Assembly: GCA_964545475.1 (NCBI GenBank)
Contig: CAZJGG010000096.1
Coordinates: 1 to 7,139, forward strand
Length of the DNA stretch: 7,139 nt
Origin: CAZJGG01 sp964545475
GTDB taxonomy: Bacteria > Bacillota > Clostridia > Lachnospirales > JAISER01
Direction: 5' to 3'
Shown here: in pieces, positions 1 through 6,298 of the stretch
How positions within the stretch are numbered: position 1 is the stretch's first letter
Layout: every line of letters begins with the position of its first letter
Notes under the pieces: model-generated
What the model was told of the DNA's origin: nothing
Database searches by the model: none
Seen by the model: the letters and a program-made list of their open reading frames with translations, nothing else
Program-made: the position numbers and the translations under genes

Positions 1-24
1 GCCGCTTTAGCGGCTTAATTGCGG
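1..24. repeat. Terminal direct repeat, left copy
   Basis: The first 24 bases are identical, in the same orientation, to the last 24 bases of the window (7116-7139). The repeat contains a hairpin, GCCGC-TTTA-GCGGC (1-14), and the first half of a second palindrome. Two exact copies at the two extreme ends suggest a dispersed repeat at which a contig breaks. A circular molecule with a short overlap is formally possible but unlikely for a segment carrying rpsO, pnp and sigG. Confidence 0.9.
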
Positions 25-77
25 AGCAATTCTCATGTTATGAGCAACAATTTACGGCGGTTTTTGCCACAAATTGT
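1..77. repeat. Run of four short hairpins
   Basis: Four inverted repeats follow each other almost without spacing. They are GCCGC/GCGGC with loop TTTA (1-14), AATTGC/GCAATT with loop GGA (17-31), CTCAT/ATGAG with loop GTT (32-44), and ACAATTT/AAATTGT (47-53 with 71-77) enclosing a smaller GGC/GCC pair. All listed arms are perfect. No reading frame or ribosome binding site is visible here. The arrangement resembles a palindromic intergenic repeat element; the family is not recognised. Confidence 0.6.
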
Positions 78-91
78 GCGAATATAATCAA

Positions 92-132
92 AGTTCGATG
101 AAAATTATGTTTTTTATAATTTTCGTCGAACT
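92..132. repeat. Long inverted repeat with T-rich loop
   Basis: A 17-base arm (92-108) pairs with 116-132 around a seven-base loop, GTTTTTT; the only non-Watson-Crick pair is one T-G. The outer part of the right arm plus three following bases (122-135) is the exact reverse complement of 7094-7107 near the other end of the window, so this hairpin belongs to the same repeat material as the right flank. It could also act as a transcription barrier for an upstream gene, but no clean T-tract follows it. Confidence 0.65.
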
Positions 133-158
133 CACATTATTTATTACAGGTTCTAACA

Positions 159-212
159 ATAAAGGTAAAGCATATCGCAAACGCTACAATGCGAAAAATG
201 CTTTGCCTTTAT
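159..212. repeat. Long inverted repeat upstream of rpsO promoter
   Basis: Arm 159-173 pairs with 198-212 over 15 positions with one T-G wobble, and an inner TCGCA/TGCGA pair (175-179 with 190-194) continues the stem. It is followed by a short T-rich stretch (ATCATCTTTT) and could terminate transcription coming from the left. Equally it may be one more unit of the hairpin array that fills positions 1-212. From 213 to about 272 the DNA is AT-rich and shows no gene. Confidence 0.6.
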
Positions 213-272
213 CATCTTTTAATATAATAACATGACTTATCCGTATTTTTTTTAATAAAAATAAAAATATTA

Positions 273-301
273 TTGTATATTTTATATTGTTATGTTAAAA
301 T
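273..301 (+). promoter_or_regulatory. Probable rpsO promoter (extended -10)
   Basis: A TGT-TAAAAT element (293-301) fits an extended -10 box (TGn plus five of six matches to TATAAT). A weak -35, TTGTAT (273-278), lies 17 bases upstream of the hexamer. The A/T tracts at 246-272 could serve as an UP-type element. Transcription would start near 308, giving a leader of about 93 bases before rpsO. The call rests on sequence match and position only. Confidence 0.5.
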
Positions 302-307
302 TGTTTT

Positions 308-400
308 TATTAAATTTTCCCATGCGAGGTTCATGGATGCTCCGTCCTTCTTCTTGGCATGTGGATTATGAATAATATTTTTAATTGGAGGAAATTATTT
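308..400 (+). promoter_or_regulatory. Structured rpsO leader, candidate S15 autoregulatory element
   Basis: The leader has G/C-bearing pairing potential that stands out from its AT-rich surroundings. Bases 319-325 (CCCATGC) can pair with 357-364 (GCATGTGG, one bulged T), enclosing GGATG-CTC-CGTCC (335-347). Bases 330-334 (TTCAT), inside that loop, can pair with ATGAA at 368-372 downstream, giving a pseudoknot. A competing hairpin, CCATG (320-324) with CATGG (332-336), uses the same bases, so two states are possible. S15 is known to repress its own mRNA through structured leaders in several bacteria, including a pseudoknot in E. coli. That this leader does so is inference. The GGAGGA ribosome binding site is at 387-392. 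Confidence 0.45.
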
Positions 401-658
401 ATGTTAAGCAAACAAGAAGTTATCGAAAAATTCGGCAGAAAGGAAAACGACACAGGCTCTCCTGAAGTTCAGGTTGCTCTTTTAACTGAAAGAATTAATC
501 ATTTAACTGAGCACTTAAAAATACACAAAAAAGACCATCATTCAAGACGTGGGCTTTTAAAAATGGTTGGTCAGCGTAAAGGTTTGTTAGGTTATATCAA
601 ACAAAGGGATATTGTTAAATATCGTGAGCTAATTGCAGAATTAGGCTTAAGAAAGTAA
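401..658 (+). CDS. rpsO: 30S ribosomal protein S15
   Basis: S15 is a primary binding protein of the small subunit; it binds the 16S rRNA central-domain three-way junction and contributes to an intersubunit bridge. The 85-residue product is close to the usual 88-89. It carries the family signature, including DTGSPEVQVA (17-26), the HHSRRGL segment (46-52) and the basic GQRKGLLGY stretch (57-65). The start at 401 is chosen because MLSKQEV is the normal N-terminus and GGAGGA stands 8 bases upstream. A longer in-frame ATG at 359 would add 14 unconserved residues and would start inside the structured leader. It is the first gene of a unit continuing into pnp, separated by 82 bases containing a hairpin with T-tract. 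Identification is secure. Confidence 0.97.
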   Translation: MLSKQEVIEKFGRKENDTGSPEVQVALLTERINHLTEHLKIHKKDHHSRRGLLKMVGQRKGLLGYIKQRDIVKYRELIAELGLRK

Positions 659-670
659 GAATATTAATTC

Positions 671-710
671 GGGGTTCATGTAAGGTTTTGCCTAGCAGAA
701 CCCCTTTTTT
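671..710 (+). terminator. Terminator/attenuator between rpsO and pnp
   Basis: GGGGTTC (671-677) pairs perfectly with GAACCCC (698-704) and is followed directly by six T (705-710), the form of an intrinsic terminator with a 20-base loop. Only 30 bases remain before the pnp start, and they are occupied by an AT-rich stretch and the ribosome binding site, so a separate promoter after the hairpin is unlikely. It therefore probably works as a partial terminator, with pnp transcribed by read-through. An RNA processing site is an alternative. Confidence 0.75.
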
Positions 711-740
711 AAAATTTGATTTAAAGGAGAAACACACAGT

Positions 741-2861
741 ATGATAAAAAATTACGATATGGAGCTTGCCGGAAGAAAGCTTTCTGCTGAAATTGGTAAA
801 GTTGCAGAGCTTGCTAACGGCGCAGCTCTTATCCGCTACGGTGATACGGCTGTTTTAGTCGCTACAACGGCATCCGACAAGCCACGGGAAGGAATCGACT
901 TCTTTCCGCTTTCTATCGACTACGAAGAAAAGCTTTACGCTGTTGGCAAAATACCCGGTGGCTTTATAAAAAGAGAGGGCAGACCTACTGAAAAAGCAAT
1001 TTTAACTTCCCGCCTTATTGACAGACCTATTCGCCCCCTTTTCCCAAAAGATTACAGAAACGACGTTTCAGTCGTTGCGACTGTTATGTCCGTTGACCAA
1101 GATTGCAGCCCAGAAATTGCAGCAATGATTGGAGCATCTTTAGTTTTGTCCATTTCAGATATTCCGTTTAAAGGTCCTGTAGGAACTTCCTCAATCGGCA
1201 TTATAGACGGAAATTTCGTTGTTAACCCTACTTCGGCTCAAAGAGAAGTTTCTACACTTAACCTAACAGTATCATCAACAAAAAGCAAAGTTATGATGAT
1301 TGAAGCAGGCGCAAACGAAATACCAGACGATGTTATGGTTGATGCTATTATGTTTGGGCATGAACAAAACAAAAAAGTTGTAGAATTTATTGAAAATATA
1401 GTAAAAGAAATTGGAAAACCAAAACATAGCTATCAAGAATCTTCAGTACCCACTGATATTTATGAAAAAGTTGTTTCCTTTATTGGAGACAAACGTATGG
1501 AAGAAGCCGTTTTTACAGATTTAAAACAAGAGCGTGACGAAAAAATAAGTGCGCTTACAGAGGAAACCTTAAAAGAACTTCTTCCACAGCTTGAAGGCGT
1601 AGATAATCCCAATGGGCTTATACACGATTCAATATATAAATTTGAAAAACAAACAGTAAGACGAATGATTTTAAAAGACCACAAACGGCCGGACGGACGC
1701 AAGCTTGACGAAATCCGCAAGCTTTCTGCTGAAGTTGATTACTTGCCTAGAACTCACGGTTCTGCCCTTTTCAGCCGTGGACAAACACAGGTTCTTACAA
1801 TAACAACATTAGGCTCAATCAGCGAAGCACAAAGGCTCGACGGCTTAGACGAGCTTGAAGAAAATAAGCGTTATATGCACCATTATAACTTCCCAAGCTA
1901 TTCTGTTGGCGAAACAAAGCCATCAAGAGGCCCAGGCAGGCGTGAAATCGGCCATGGTGCACTTGCAGAAAGAGCTCTTCTTCCTGTTATTCCGCCGGAA
2001 TCTGAATTTCCTTATGCAATAAGGCTTGTTTCCGAAGTTTTATCTTCTAACGGTTCAACTTCCCAAGGAAGCGTTTGCGCATCTACTTTATCCCTTATGG
2101 CAGCAGGTGTTCCTATTAAAAAGCCGGTTGCAGGTATTTCCGTAGGGCTTGTTACAGGAGAATCTACAGAAGATTTTGTACTTCTTACAGACATTCAAGG
2201 GCTTGAAGACTTTTTCGGAGACATGGACTTTAAAGTGGCAGGAACTCACGACGGAATAACCGCTATACAAATGGATATTAAAATTGACGGGCTAACACCT
2301 GAAATTATAAGAAAATCTATAGAGCAAACAAGTATTTCAAGAAAATATATTTTAGATGAAGTTATGCTTAAAGCAATTGAAAAACCAAGAACGGAAATTT
2401 CCAGGTTTGCTCCTAAAATTGCTATGGTTCAAATACTTCCTGAAAAAATCTCAGAAGTTATTGGCGCAAGGGGCAAAGTTATTAAAAGAATTATGGAAGA
2501 TTCTGGCGTTGATAAAATTGATACAGAGGATGACGGAAGAATTTTCGTTGCTAGTGATAAAATGGAAGCTGTTCAAAAAGCAGTTGATATTATTAACGCA
2601 ATAGCAAACGACCCTGAACCTGGCAAGCTTTACACCGGTAAAGTTACAAGAATTATGAACTTTGGTGCATTTGTTGAAATTGCGCCTGAAAAAGAAGGGC
2701 TCGTCCATATTTCTCAACTTGCTAAAGAAAGAGTTAAAAGCGTTGAGGATGTTGTAAAAGTCGGGGATGTTGTAGTTGTTAAAGTTACAGAAATTGATGA
2801 ACAAGGCAGAATAAATCTTTCTAGAAAAGCCGCTTTAAATTCCGACAACGCTCCAAAATAA
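741..2861 (+). CDS. pnp: Polyribonucleotide nucleotidyltransferase (PNPase)
   Basis: PNPase is a trimeric cytoplasmic 3'-5' exoribonuclease that degrades RNA phosphorolytically to nucleoside diphosphates. The 706-residue product has the full family layout. A first RNase PH-like core (about 1-145, with the RPTEKAILTSRLIDRPIRP block) is followed by an alpha-helical linker (about 150-310). The second RNase PH core (about 315-545) has GRREIGHGALAERAL and GDMDFKVAGT (493-502), a stretch holding conserved active-site acidic residues. A KH domain follows with GARG (575-578) as its GxxG loop, then a C-terminal S1 domain (about 630-697, TGKVTRIMNFGAFVEI). AAGGAG at 724-729 serves the ATG at 741. It is followed 13 bases later by the M16 peptidase gene, a common Firmicute order. 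No lesion is visible. Confidence 0.98.
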   Translation: MIKNYDMELAGRKLSAEIGKVAELANGAALIRYGDTAVLVATTASDKPREGIDFFPLSIDYEEKLYAVGKIPGGFIKREGRPTEKAILTSRLIDRPIRPLFPKDYRNDVSVVATVMSVDQDCSPEIAAMIGASLVLSISDIPFKGPVGTSSIGIIDGNFVVNPTSAQREVSTLNLTVSSTKSKVMMIEAGANEIPDDVMVDAIMFGHEQNKKVVEFIENIVKEIGKPKHSYQESSVPTDIYEKVVSFIGDKRMEEAVFTDLKQERDEKISALTEETLKELLPQLEGVDNPNGLIHDSIYKFEKQTVRRMILKDHKRPDGRKLDEIRKLSAEVDYLPRTHGSALFSRGQTQVLTITTLGSISEAQRLDGLDELEENKRYMHHYNFPSYSVGETKPSRGPGRREIGHGALAERALLPVIPPESEFPYAIRLVSEVLSSNGSTSQGSVCASTLSLMAAGVPIKKPVAGISVGLVTGESTEDFVLLTDIQGLEDFFGDMDFKVAGTHDGITAIQMDIKIDGLTPEIIRKSIEQTSISRKYILDEVMLKAIEKPRTEISRFAPKIAMVQILPEKISEVIGARGKVIKRIMEDSGVDKIDTEDDGRIFVASDKMEAVQKAVDIINAIANDPEPGKLYTGKVTRIMNFGAFVEIAPEKEGLVHISQLAKERVKSVEDVVKVGDVVVVKVTEIDEQGRINLSRKAALNSDNAPK

Positions 2862-2874
2862 TCGGAGGCAATAA

Positions 2875-4119
2875 ATGTTTAATACTTTTAAGCTCCCAAG
2901 CGGGCTGACTGTTATCACTGAAAATATTCCTTTCGTGCGCTCCGTTGCACTTGGAATTTGGATAAAAAATGGTTCAAGAAATGAAAGCCAAAAAAATACT
3001 GGCATTTCTCATTTTATTGAGCACATGTTTTTTAAGGGAACAAATAAACGCACAGCCGCCGATATTGCCGAAGCAATGGACGCAATCGGCGGCCAGCTTA
3101 ATGCTTACACAGCAAAAGAATATACATGCTATTATTCAATCACCCTTGATTCCCATTTTGATTCCGCACTTGAAATTTTGTCGGACATGTTTTTTAATTC
3201 CAATTTTGACAATGGGGAAATTAAAAAAGAATTAAACGTGATTTTGGAAGAAATAAATATGTATGAAGACACGCCGGAGGAACTTGTTTACGATTTGCTT
3301 CAAGCAAACGTTTTTAAAAACAATTCTCTCGGCTTTAGCATTTTAGGGGAAAAAGAAACAATTTCCTCTTTTAATCAGAATGATTTAAAAAAATATTACA
3401 ACAATAATTATCATCCTGAAAACACTGTTATTGCTATTGCCGGTAATATTGGGAACATTAATATTAAAGAAAAAATTGATGAATATTTTCAAAATTTCGG
3501 CAAAAAATCTCCCTATACAGCCAACGATTATAAAGCTGTATATAAACCAGCGGTTGTAACAAAAGAAAAAGATATTGAACAAGTTCATCTTTTGATGGGA
3601 TATCCTGGGCTTCCTCTTGGAGCAGACAATGCCTACGATATGATAGCTTTTAATACCCTTTTCGGCGGTGGCATGAGCAGCCGCCTTTTTCAAAAAATAA
3701 GGGAAGAGCACGGGCTTGCTTATTCAATATACTCTTACAACGCAAGCTTTATAAACAATGGTCTTTATTCAATATATGCTGCAGTAAGCCCTGAGCAATT
3801 TTTAAATGTTATTAGCCTTATTAATACAGAAACTAATAATTTTTTTAAAAACAAAATAACTCAAAATCAACTTGACAAAACTAAAGAGCAGCTAAAAAGC
3901 AAATATTTGTTAAGCCTTGAAAGTTCTTCATCCCGTATGACTTCAATTGGCAAATCACAGCTTTTGCTAAATAGGATATTAGACCAGCAATACATAATAG
4001 ATAAAATTAATGCTATTACGTTAAAATCTGTTTACGATATTGCTGAGCAAACCTTCGACTCTAAAAATTATAGTTTTTCAGCGGTGGGGCCTGTTTCCGA
4101 ATTTAAGGTGAGTATTTAA
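2875..4119 (+). CDS. M16B family zinc metallopeptidase (MlpA/YmxG-like)
   Basis: The 414-residue protein belongs to the pitrilysin/processing-peptidase superfamily. The inverted zinc motif HFIEH (His46, Glu49, His50) is intact, and the third ligand is expected at Glu125/126 in the VILEEINMYEDTPEE block, the correct distance downstream, so it should be an active protease. The C-terminal half has the second M16 domain with GGGMSSRLFQKIREEHGLAYS. No signal peptide or membrane segment is seen, so it is probably cytoplasmic. The start has GGAGG (2864-2868) at good spacing and lies 13 bases after the pnp stop. Single-chain M16B proteins of about 410 residues next to pnp are typical of Firmicutes (B. 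subtilis mlpA/ymxG). The natural substrate is not evident from the sequence. Confidence 0.93.
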   Translation: MFNTFKLPSGLTVITENIPFVRSVALGIWIKNGSRNESQKNTGISHFIEHMFFKGTNKRTAADIAEAMDAIGGQLNAYTAKEYTCYYSITLDSHFDSALEILSDMFFNSNFDNGEIKKELNVILEEINMYEDTPEELVYDLLQANVFKNNSLGFSILGEKETISSFNQNDLKKYYNNNYHPENTVIAIAGNIGNINIKEKIDEYFQNFGKKSPYTANDYKAVYKPAVVTKEKDIEQVHLLMGYPGLPLGADNAYDMIAFNTLFGGGMSSRLFQKIREEHGLAYSIYSYNASFINNGLYSIYAAVSPEQFLNVISLINTETNNFFKNKITQNQLDKTKEQLKSKYLLSLESSSSRMTSIGKSQLLLNRILDQQYIIDKINAITLKSVYDIAEQTFDSKNYSFSAVGPVSEFKVSI

Positions 4120-4120
4120 T

Positions 4121-4564
4121 ATGGAAAAATTTTTAATAACTAAAACTGAAAACGCTAAAGACTTACCTCTTCCAACGTATATGACAAAAATGTCTGCCGG
4201 AATGGATTTATATGCAAACGTGGATGAAAACGTTATTATAAAAAAAGGCGAAATCGCTCTTATAGGCACTGGTATTTGCATAAGCATACCTCAAGGATAT
4301 GAAGCCCAAACCAGACCAAGAAGCGGACTAGCCCTTAAACACGGCATAACCCTGCTTAATTCCCCGGGCACTATTGATGCCGATTACCGTGGCGAAATTA
4401 AGTTAATTTTAATAAACCACGGTGATACGGATTTTACAGTTGAGCGTGGCATGAGAATTGCCCAAATGGTTATATCAAAAGTTTATACCCCTGAATTTAT
4501 AGAAACAGAAACACTGGATGAAACAAAAAGAGGTGACGGCGGTTTTGGACATACAGGTTTATAA
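4121..4564 (+). CDS. dut: Deoxyuridine 5'-triphosphate nucleotidohydrolase (dUTPase)
   Basis: dUTPase hydrolyses dUTP to dUMP and pyrophosphate, keeping uracil out of DNA and supplying dUMP for thymidylate synthesis. The 147-residue protein is a complete homotrimeric-type dUTPase with all five motifs: AGMDLYA (26-32), RPRSGLA (65-71), GTIDADYRGE (83-92, with Asp86 as the expected catalytic base and Tyr89 stacking on uracil), ERGMRIAQM (108-116) and RGDGGFGHTG (137-146). Motif V has His144 where Ser is frequent. The start follows the peptidase stop by one base and is preceded by AAGGTGA, so the two are probably translationally coupled. The DNA for motif V also contains the ribosome binding site and start of the next gene. 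Confidence 0.97.
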   Translation: MEKFLITKTENAKDLPLPTYMTKMSAGMDLYANVDENVIIKKGEIALIGTGICISIPQGYEAQTRPRSGLALKHGITLLNSPGTIDADYRGEIKLILINHGDTDFTVERGMRIAQMVISKVYTPEFIETETLDETKRGDGGFGHTGL

Positions 4565-4958
4565 TCCGCTGGATGGCATTGAAAGCTACAACAGCCTTCT
4601 GACAATTTCTCAAGTTGTAAAATATTTTAAAAACCATAACATACATTTTACAAAAACTATGATTCAAAATTATGTTAGAATAGAACTTTTACCACCTCCC
4701 ATAAACAACCGCTTCTATATTAGGGAGCATTTACAAATGCTTGTTATAATAGACTTTTTAAAGGGAGTTGCCTCTCTTGATGAAATTAAAAGCATTTTTT
4801 ACGACAATTTTGAAAATTTTTCTTTAATTTATGAAGAATTTTTAAATTTTCAAAAAATCGCTGCAAATCAGCTTTTAAACAACGAAAATAATTTTTTTCA
4901 ATTAATTACATATTCCGCATTTTTAAAAAAAGCCGCCCAATCTTGTAATATGGTTTAA
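4545..4958 (+). CDS. DUF1836 family protein, putative MerR-like regulator
   Basis: The protein of about 137 residues matches the pattern of the Firmicute DUF1836 family. An N-terminal helix-turn-helix resembles that of MerR regulators (LLTISQVVKYFKNHNI, then MIQNYVRIELLPPP and RFYIREHLQMLVII), followed by a helical C-terminal half rich in Phe, Asn and Leu. The function is not established; DNA binding is inferred from the fold. TTG at 4545 is preferred because AGAGGTGA (4529-4536) stands at good spacing before it. An in-frame ATG at 4518 would add nine residues but lacks a ribosome binding site, and GTG at 4533 lies within the putative site. The gene overlaps the dut end by 20 bases in another frame, implying translational coupling. 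No effector domain or cysteine cluster is seen. Confidence 0.78.
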   Translation: MDIQVYNPLDGIESYNSLLTISQVVKYFKNHNIHFTKTMIQNYVRIELLPPPINNRFYIREHLQMLVIIDFLKGVASLDEIKSIFYDNFENFSLIYEEFLNFQKIAANQLLNNENNFFQLITYSAFLKKAAQSCNMV

Positions 4959-5000
4959 ATATGTAATACTCTTTTAAATAAAATAAATCAATTGTGGAAC

Positions 5001-5027
5001 AATAAATAAGTCTACAGACAATTTATT
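5001..5027 (+). other. Weak AT-rich hairpin before DUF378 gene
   Basis: AATAAAT (5001-5007) can pair with ATTTATT (5021-5027), and an inner GTC/GAC (5010-5012 with 5017-5019) continues the stem after small mismatches. It ends four bases before the AAAGGAGG ribosome binding site. There is no T-tract, so it is not a terminator. It may be a processing or stability element, or chance in AT-rich DNA. Confidence 0.25.
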
Positions 5028-5045
5028 TATAAAGGAGGACTATAA

Positions 5046-5279
5046 ATGAGAACTCGACCTTTAGATTGGGCGGCTCTTACGCTTATTATAATCGGGGCAA
5101 TAAATTGGGGTCTTATTGGTTTTTTTAAATTTGACCTTGTTGCTACGCTTTTCGGCGGCATGGAGTCTTGGCTTTCAAGGCTTATTTACGCATTAGTCGG
5201 TCTTTCCGGCTTATATTGCTTAACATTATACGGAAGACTCGGCGAACGCGACAGAGAAGTTGTGAGACGAGATATATAG
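5046..5279 (+). CDS. DUF378 family small membrane protein (YuzA-like)
   Basis: The 77-residue protein has two predicted transmembrane helices, about residues 9-27 and 43-62. It carries the DUF378 signature GAINWGLIGFF followed by FDLVATLFGG and LSRLIYALVGLSGLYCL. The C-terminal tail is highly charged (RLGERDREVVRRDI) and probably faces the cytoplasm. The family is widespread in Firmicutes with no known function. The start is supported by AAAGGAGG at 5031-5038. It lies 87 bases after the DUF1836 gene; no T-tract terminator separates them, so it may be read from the upstream unit, although a weak hairpin (5001-5027) lies between. A strong terminator follows directly. Confidence 0.88.
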   Translation: MRTRPLDWAALTLIIIGAINWGLIGFFKFDLVATLFGGMESWLSRLIYALVGLSGLYCLTLYGRLGERDREVVRRDI

Positions 5280-5280
5280 C

Positions 5281-5330
5281 ATAAAAAATGGATTTGCGGT
5301 TTCCGCAAGTCCATTTTTTATGTGTTTTTT
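5281..5330. terminator. Strong intrinsic terminator after DUF378 gene
   Basis: A 19-base arm (5281-5299) pairs with 5303-5321 around a TTT loop, with one G-T wobble as the only irregularity. The stem has an A-tract on its left and a T-tract on its right within the arms, plus a further run of T at 5325-5330. It begins just after the stop codon at 5277-5279. The symmetry means it could stop transcription in both directions. It separates the housekeeping unit from the sporulation unit. Confidence 0.92.
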
Positions 5331-5398
5331 AAATGAAGGCTTTGAACAGGCTCTAAAGCAAAATTGTTCTACTGGAAATTCTTTACAATATTATGAAC

Positions 5399-5430
5399 GT
5401 ATAAATTCCACCTCATGGGAAATCATTTTA
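5399..5430 (+). promoter_or_regulatory. Candidate forespore (SigF/SigG-type) promoter for sigG
   Basis: GTATA (5399-5403) matches the -35 of forespore sigma factors. GGAAATCAT (5418-5426) resembles the SigF/SigG -10 (GG..A.A.T form with one mismatch), 14 bases downstream. CATTTTA (5424-5430) partly overlaps it and resembles the SigG -10 in an alternative register. The site lies 40-70 bases before the sigG start and after the preceding terminator, where the promoter must be. In B. subtilis sigG is transcribed by SigF and then by SigG itself; the same scheme here is inference. Confidence 0.45.
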
Positions 5431-5469
5431 ATATGACGGCTTTATTTTAAAAAAACCGGAGGGAAATTT

Positions 5470-6246
5470 ATGCTTAACAATAAAGTTGAAATTTGCGGTG
5501 TAAACACTTCCAAGCTTCCAATACTTAAAAGCGAAGAAAAAAAAGAATTGTTTGAAAAAATTTTAAACGGCGATGTGGAAGCGAGGGAAAAATACATTCA
5601 TGGAAATTTAAGACTTGTTTTAAGCATTATTCAAAGATTTAACAACCGTGGAGAATTTGTAGACGACATATTTCAGGTTGGTTGTATAGGGCTTATAAAG
5701 GCTATAGATAACTTTGATGTTACACAGGGCGTGCAGTTTTCCACATATGCTGTTCCAATGATAATCGGTGAAATTCGTAGATATTTAAGGGATAACAACT
5801 CAATAAGGGTTAGCCGCTCATTAAGAGACACAGCCTACAAGGCTTTGCAAATTAAAGAAAAGCTAATAAGTCAAACATCTAAAGAGCCGACTATCGAAGA
5901 AATAGCAAAAGAAATGGAAATGCCAAAGGAATCGGTTTTATTTGCTCTTGATGCAATACAAGACCCAATCTCTTTGTTTGAGCCTGTTTATCACGATGGC
6001 AGTGATGCTATTTTCGTAATGGATCAGGTTAAAGATGATAAAAATACAGATGTAAGCTGGCTTGAAAACCTATCACTTTCCGAAGCACTTAAAAGGCTGA
6101 ACGAAAGAGAAAAGCGTATTTTAAACTTACGCTTTTTCGAGGGCAAAACCCAAATGGAGGTTGCAGACGAAATAGGTATCAGTCAAGCACAAGTATCAAG
6201 GCTTGAGAAATCTGCCTTAAAAAATATGAAAAAATTTATAACGTAA
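5470..6246 (+). CDS. sigG: Forespore-specific RNA polymerase sigma factor SigG
   Basis: SigG directs RNA polymerase to late forespore genes during endospore formation (DNA-protecting proteins, germination proteins, spoIVB). The 258-residue protein starts with the SigG-specific NKVEICGV segment (4-11), which separates it from SigF and SigB. It has region 2 (about 46-110, with FDDIFQVGCIGL-like core and YAVPMIIGEIRRYLRDN at 93-109), region 3 (about 112-185) and region 4 with the helix-turn-helix TQMEVADEIGISQAQVSRLE (227-246). Length is close to the 260 of B. subtilis. The start has GGAGGG at 5458-5463. His44 stands where B. subtilis SigG has Asn45. The spoIIGA and sigE genes, often directly upstream of sigG, are absent here. 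The VanW lipoprotein gene follows closely. Confidence 0.97.
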   Translation: MLNNKVEICGVNTSKLPILKSEEKKELFEKILNGDVEAREKYIHGNLRLVLSIIQRFNNRGEFVDDIFQVGCIGLIKAIDNFDVTQGVQFSTYAVPMIIGEIRRYLRDNNSIRVSRSLRDTAYKALQIKEKLISQTSKEPTIEEIAKEMEMPKESVLFALDAIQDPISLFEPVYHDGSDAIFVMDQVKDDKNTDVSWLENLSLSEALKRLNEREKRILNLRFFEGKTQMEVADEIGISQAQVSRLEKSALKNMKKFIT

Positions 6247-6298
6247 GCCTAATGCGCTATAGGCGCTTGCCTTACAAACCAAAATGGGGGGGATTGGT

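Noticed and set aside
1..212. CRISPR array
   Set aside because: The hairpins differ from one another in sequence and length, and there are no regular direct repeats with spacers.
359..400. N-terminal extension of rpsO from ATG 359
   Set aside because: It adds 14 residues unlike any S15 N-terminus, lies in the structured leader, and the GGAGGA site at 387-392 clearly serves ATG 401.
2356..2604. 82-codon open frame on the plus strand inside pnp
   Set aside because: It is out of frame within a conserved part of PNPase, and its Lys/Leu-rich product is a composition artefact.
2451..2804. 117-codon open frame on the minus strand inside pnp
   Set aside because: It is antisense to the conserved KH and S1 domain codons, is rich in Asn and Phe as expected for a mirror of AT-rich coding DNA, and has no recognisable domain.
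2824..2837. Fourteen-base match of the pnp end to the right-end repeat (7111-7124)
   Set aside because: In pnp it encodes Arg-Lys-Ala-Ala-Leu in frame and does not continue into the palindrome, so it is probably chance.
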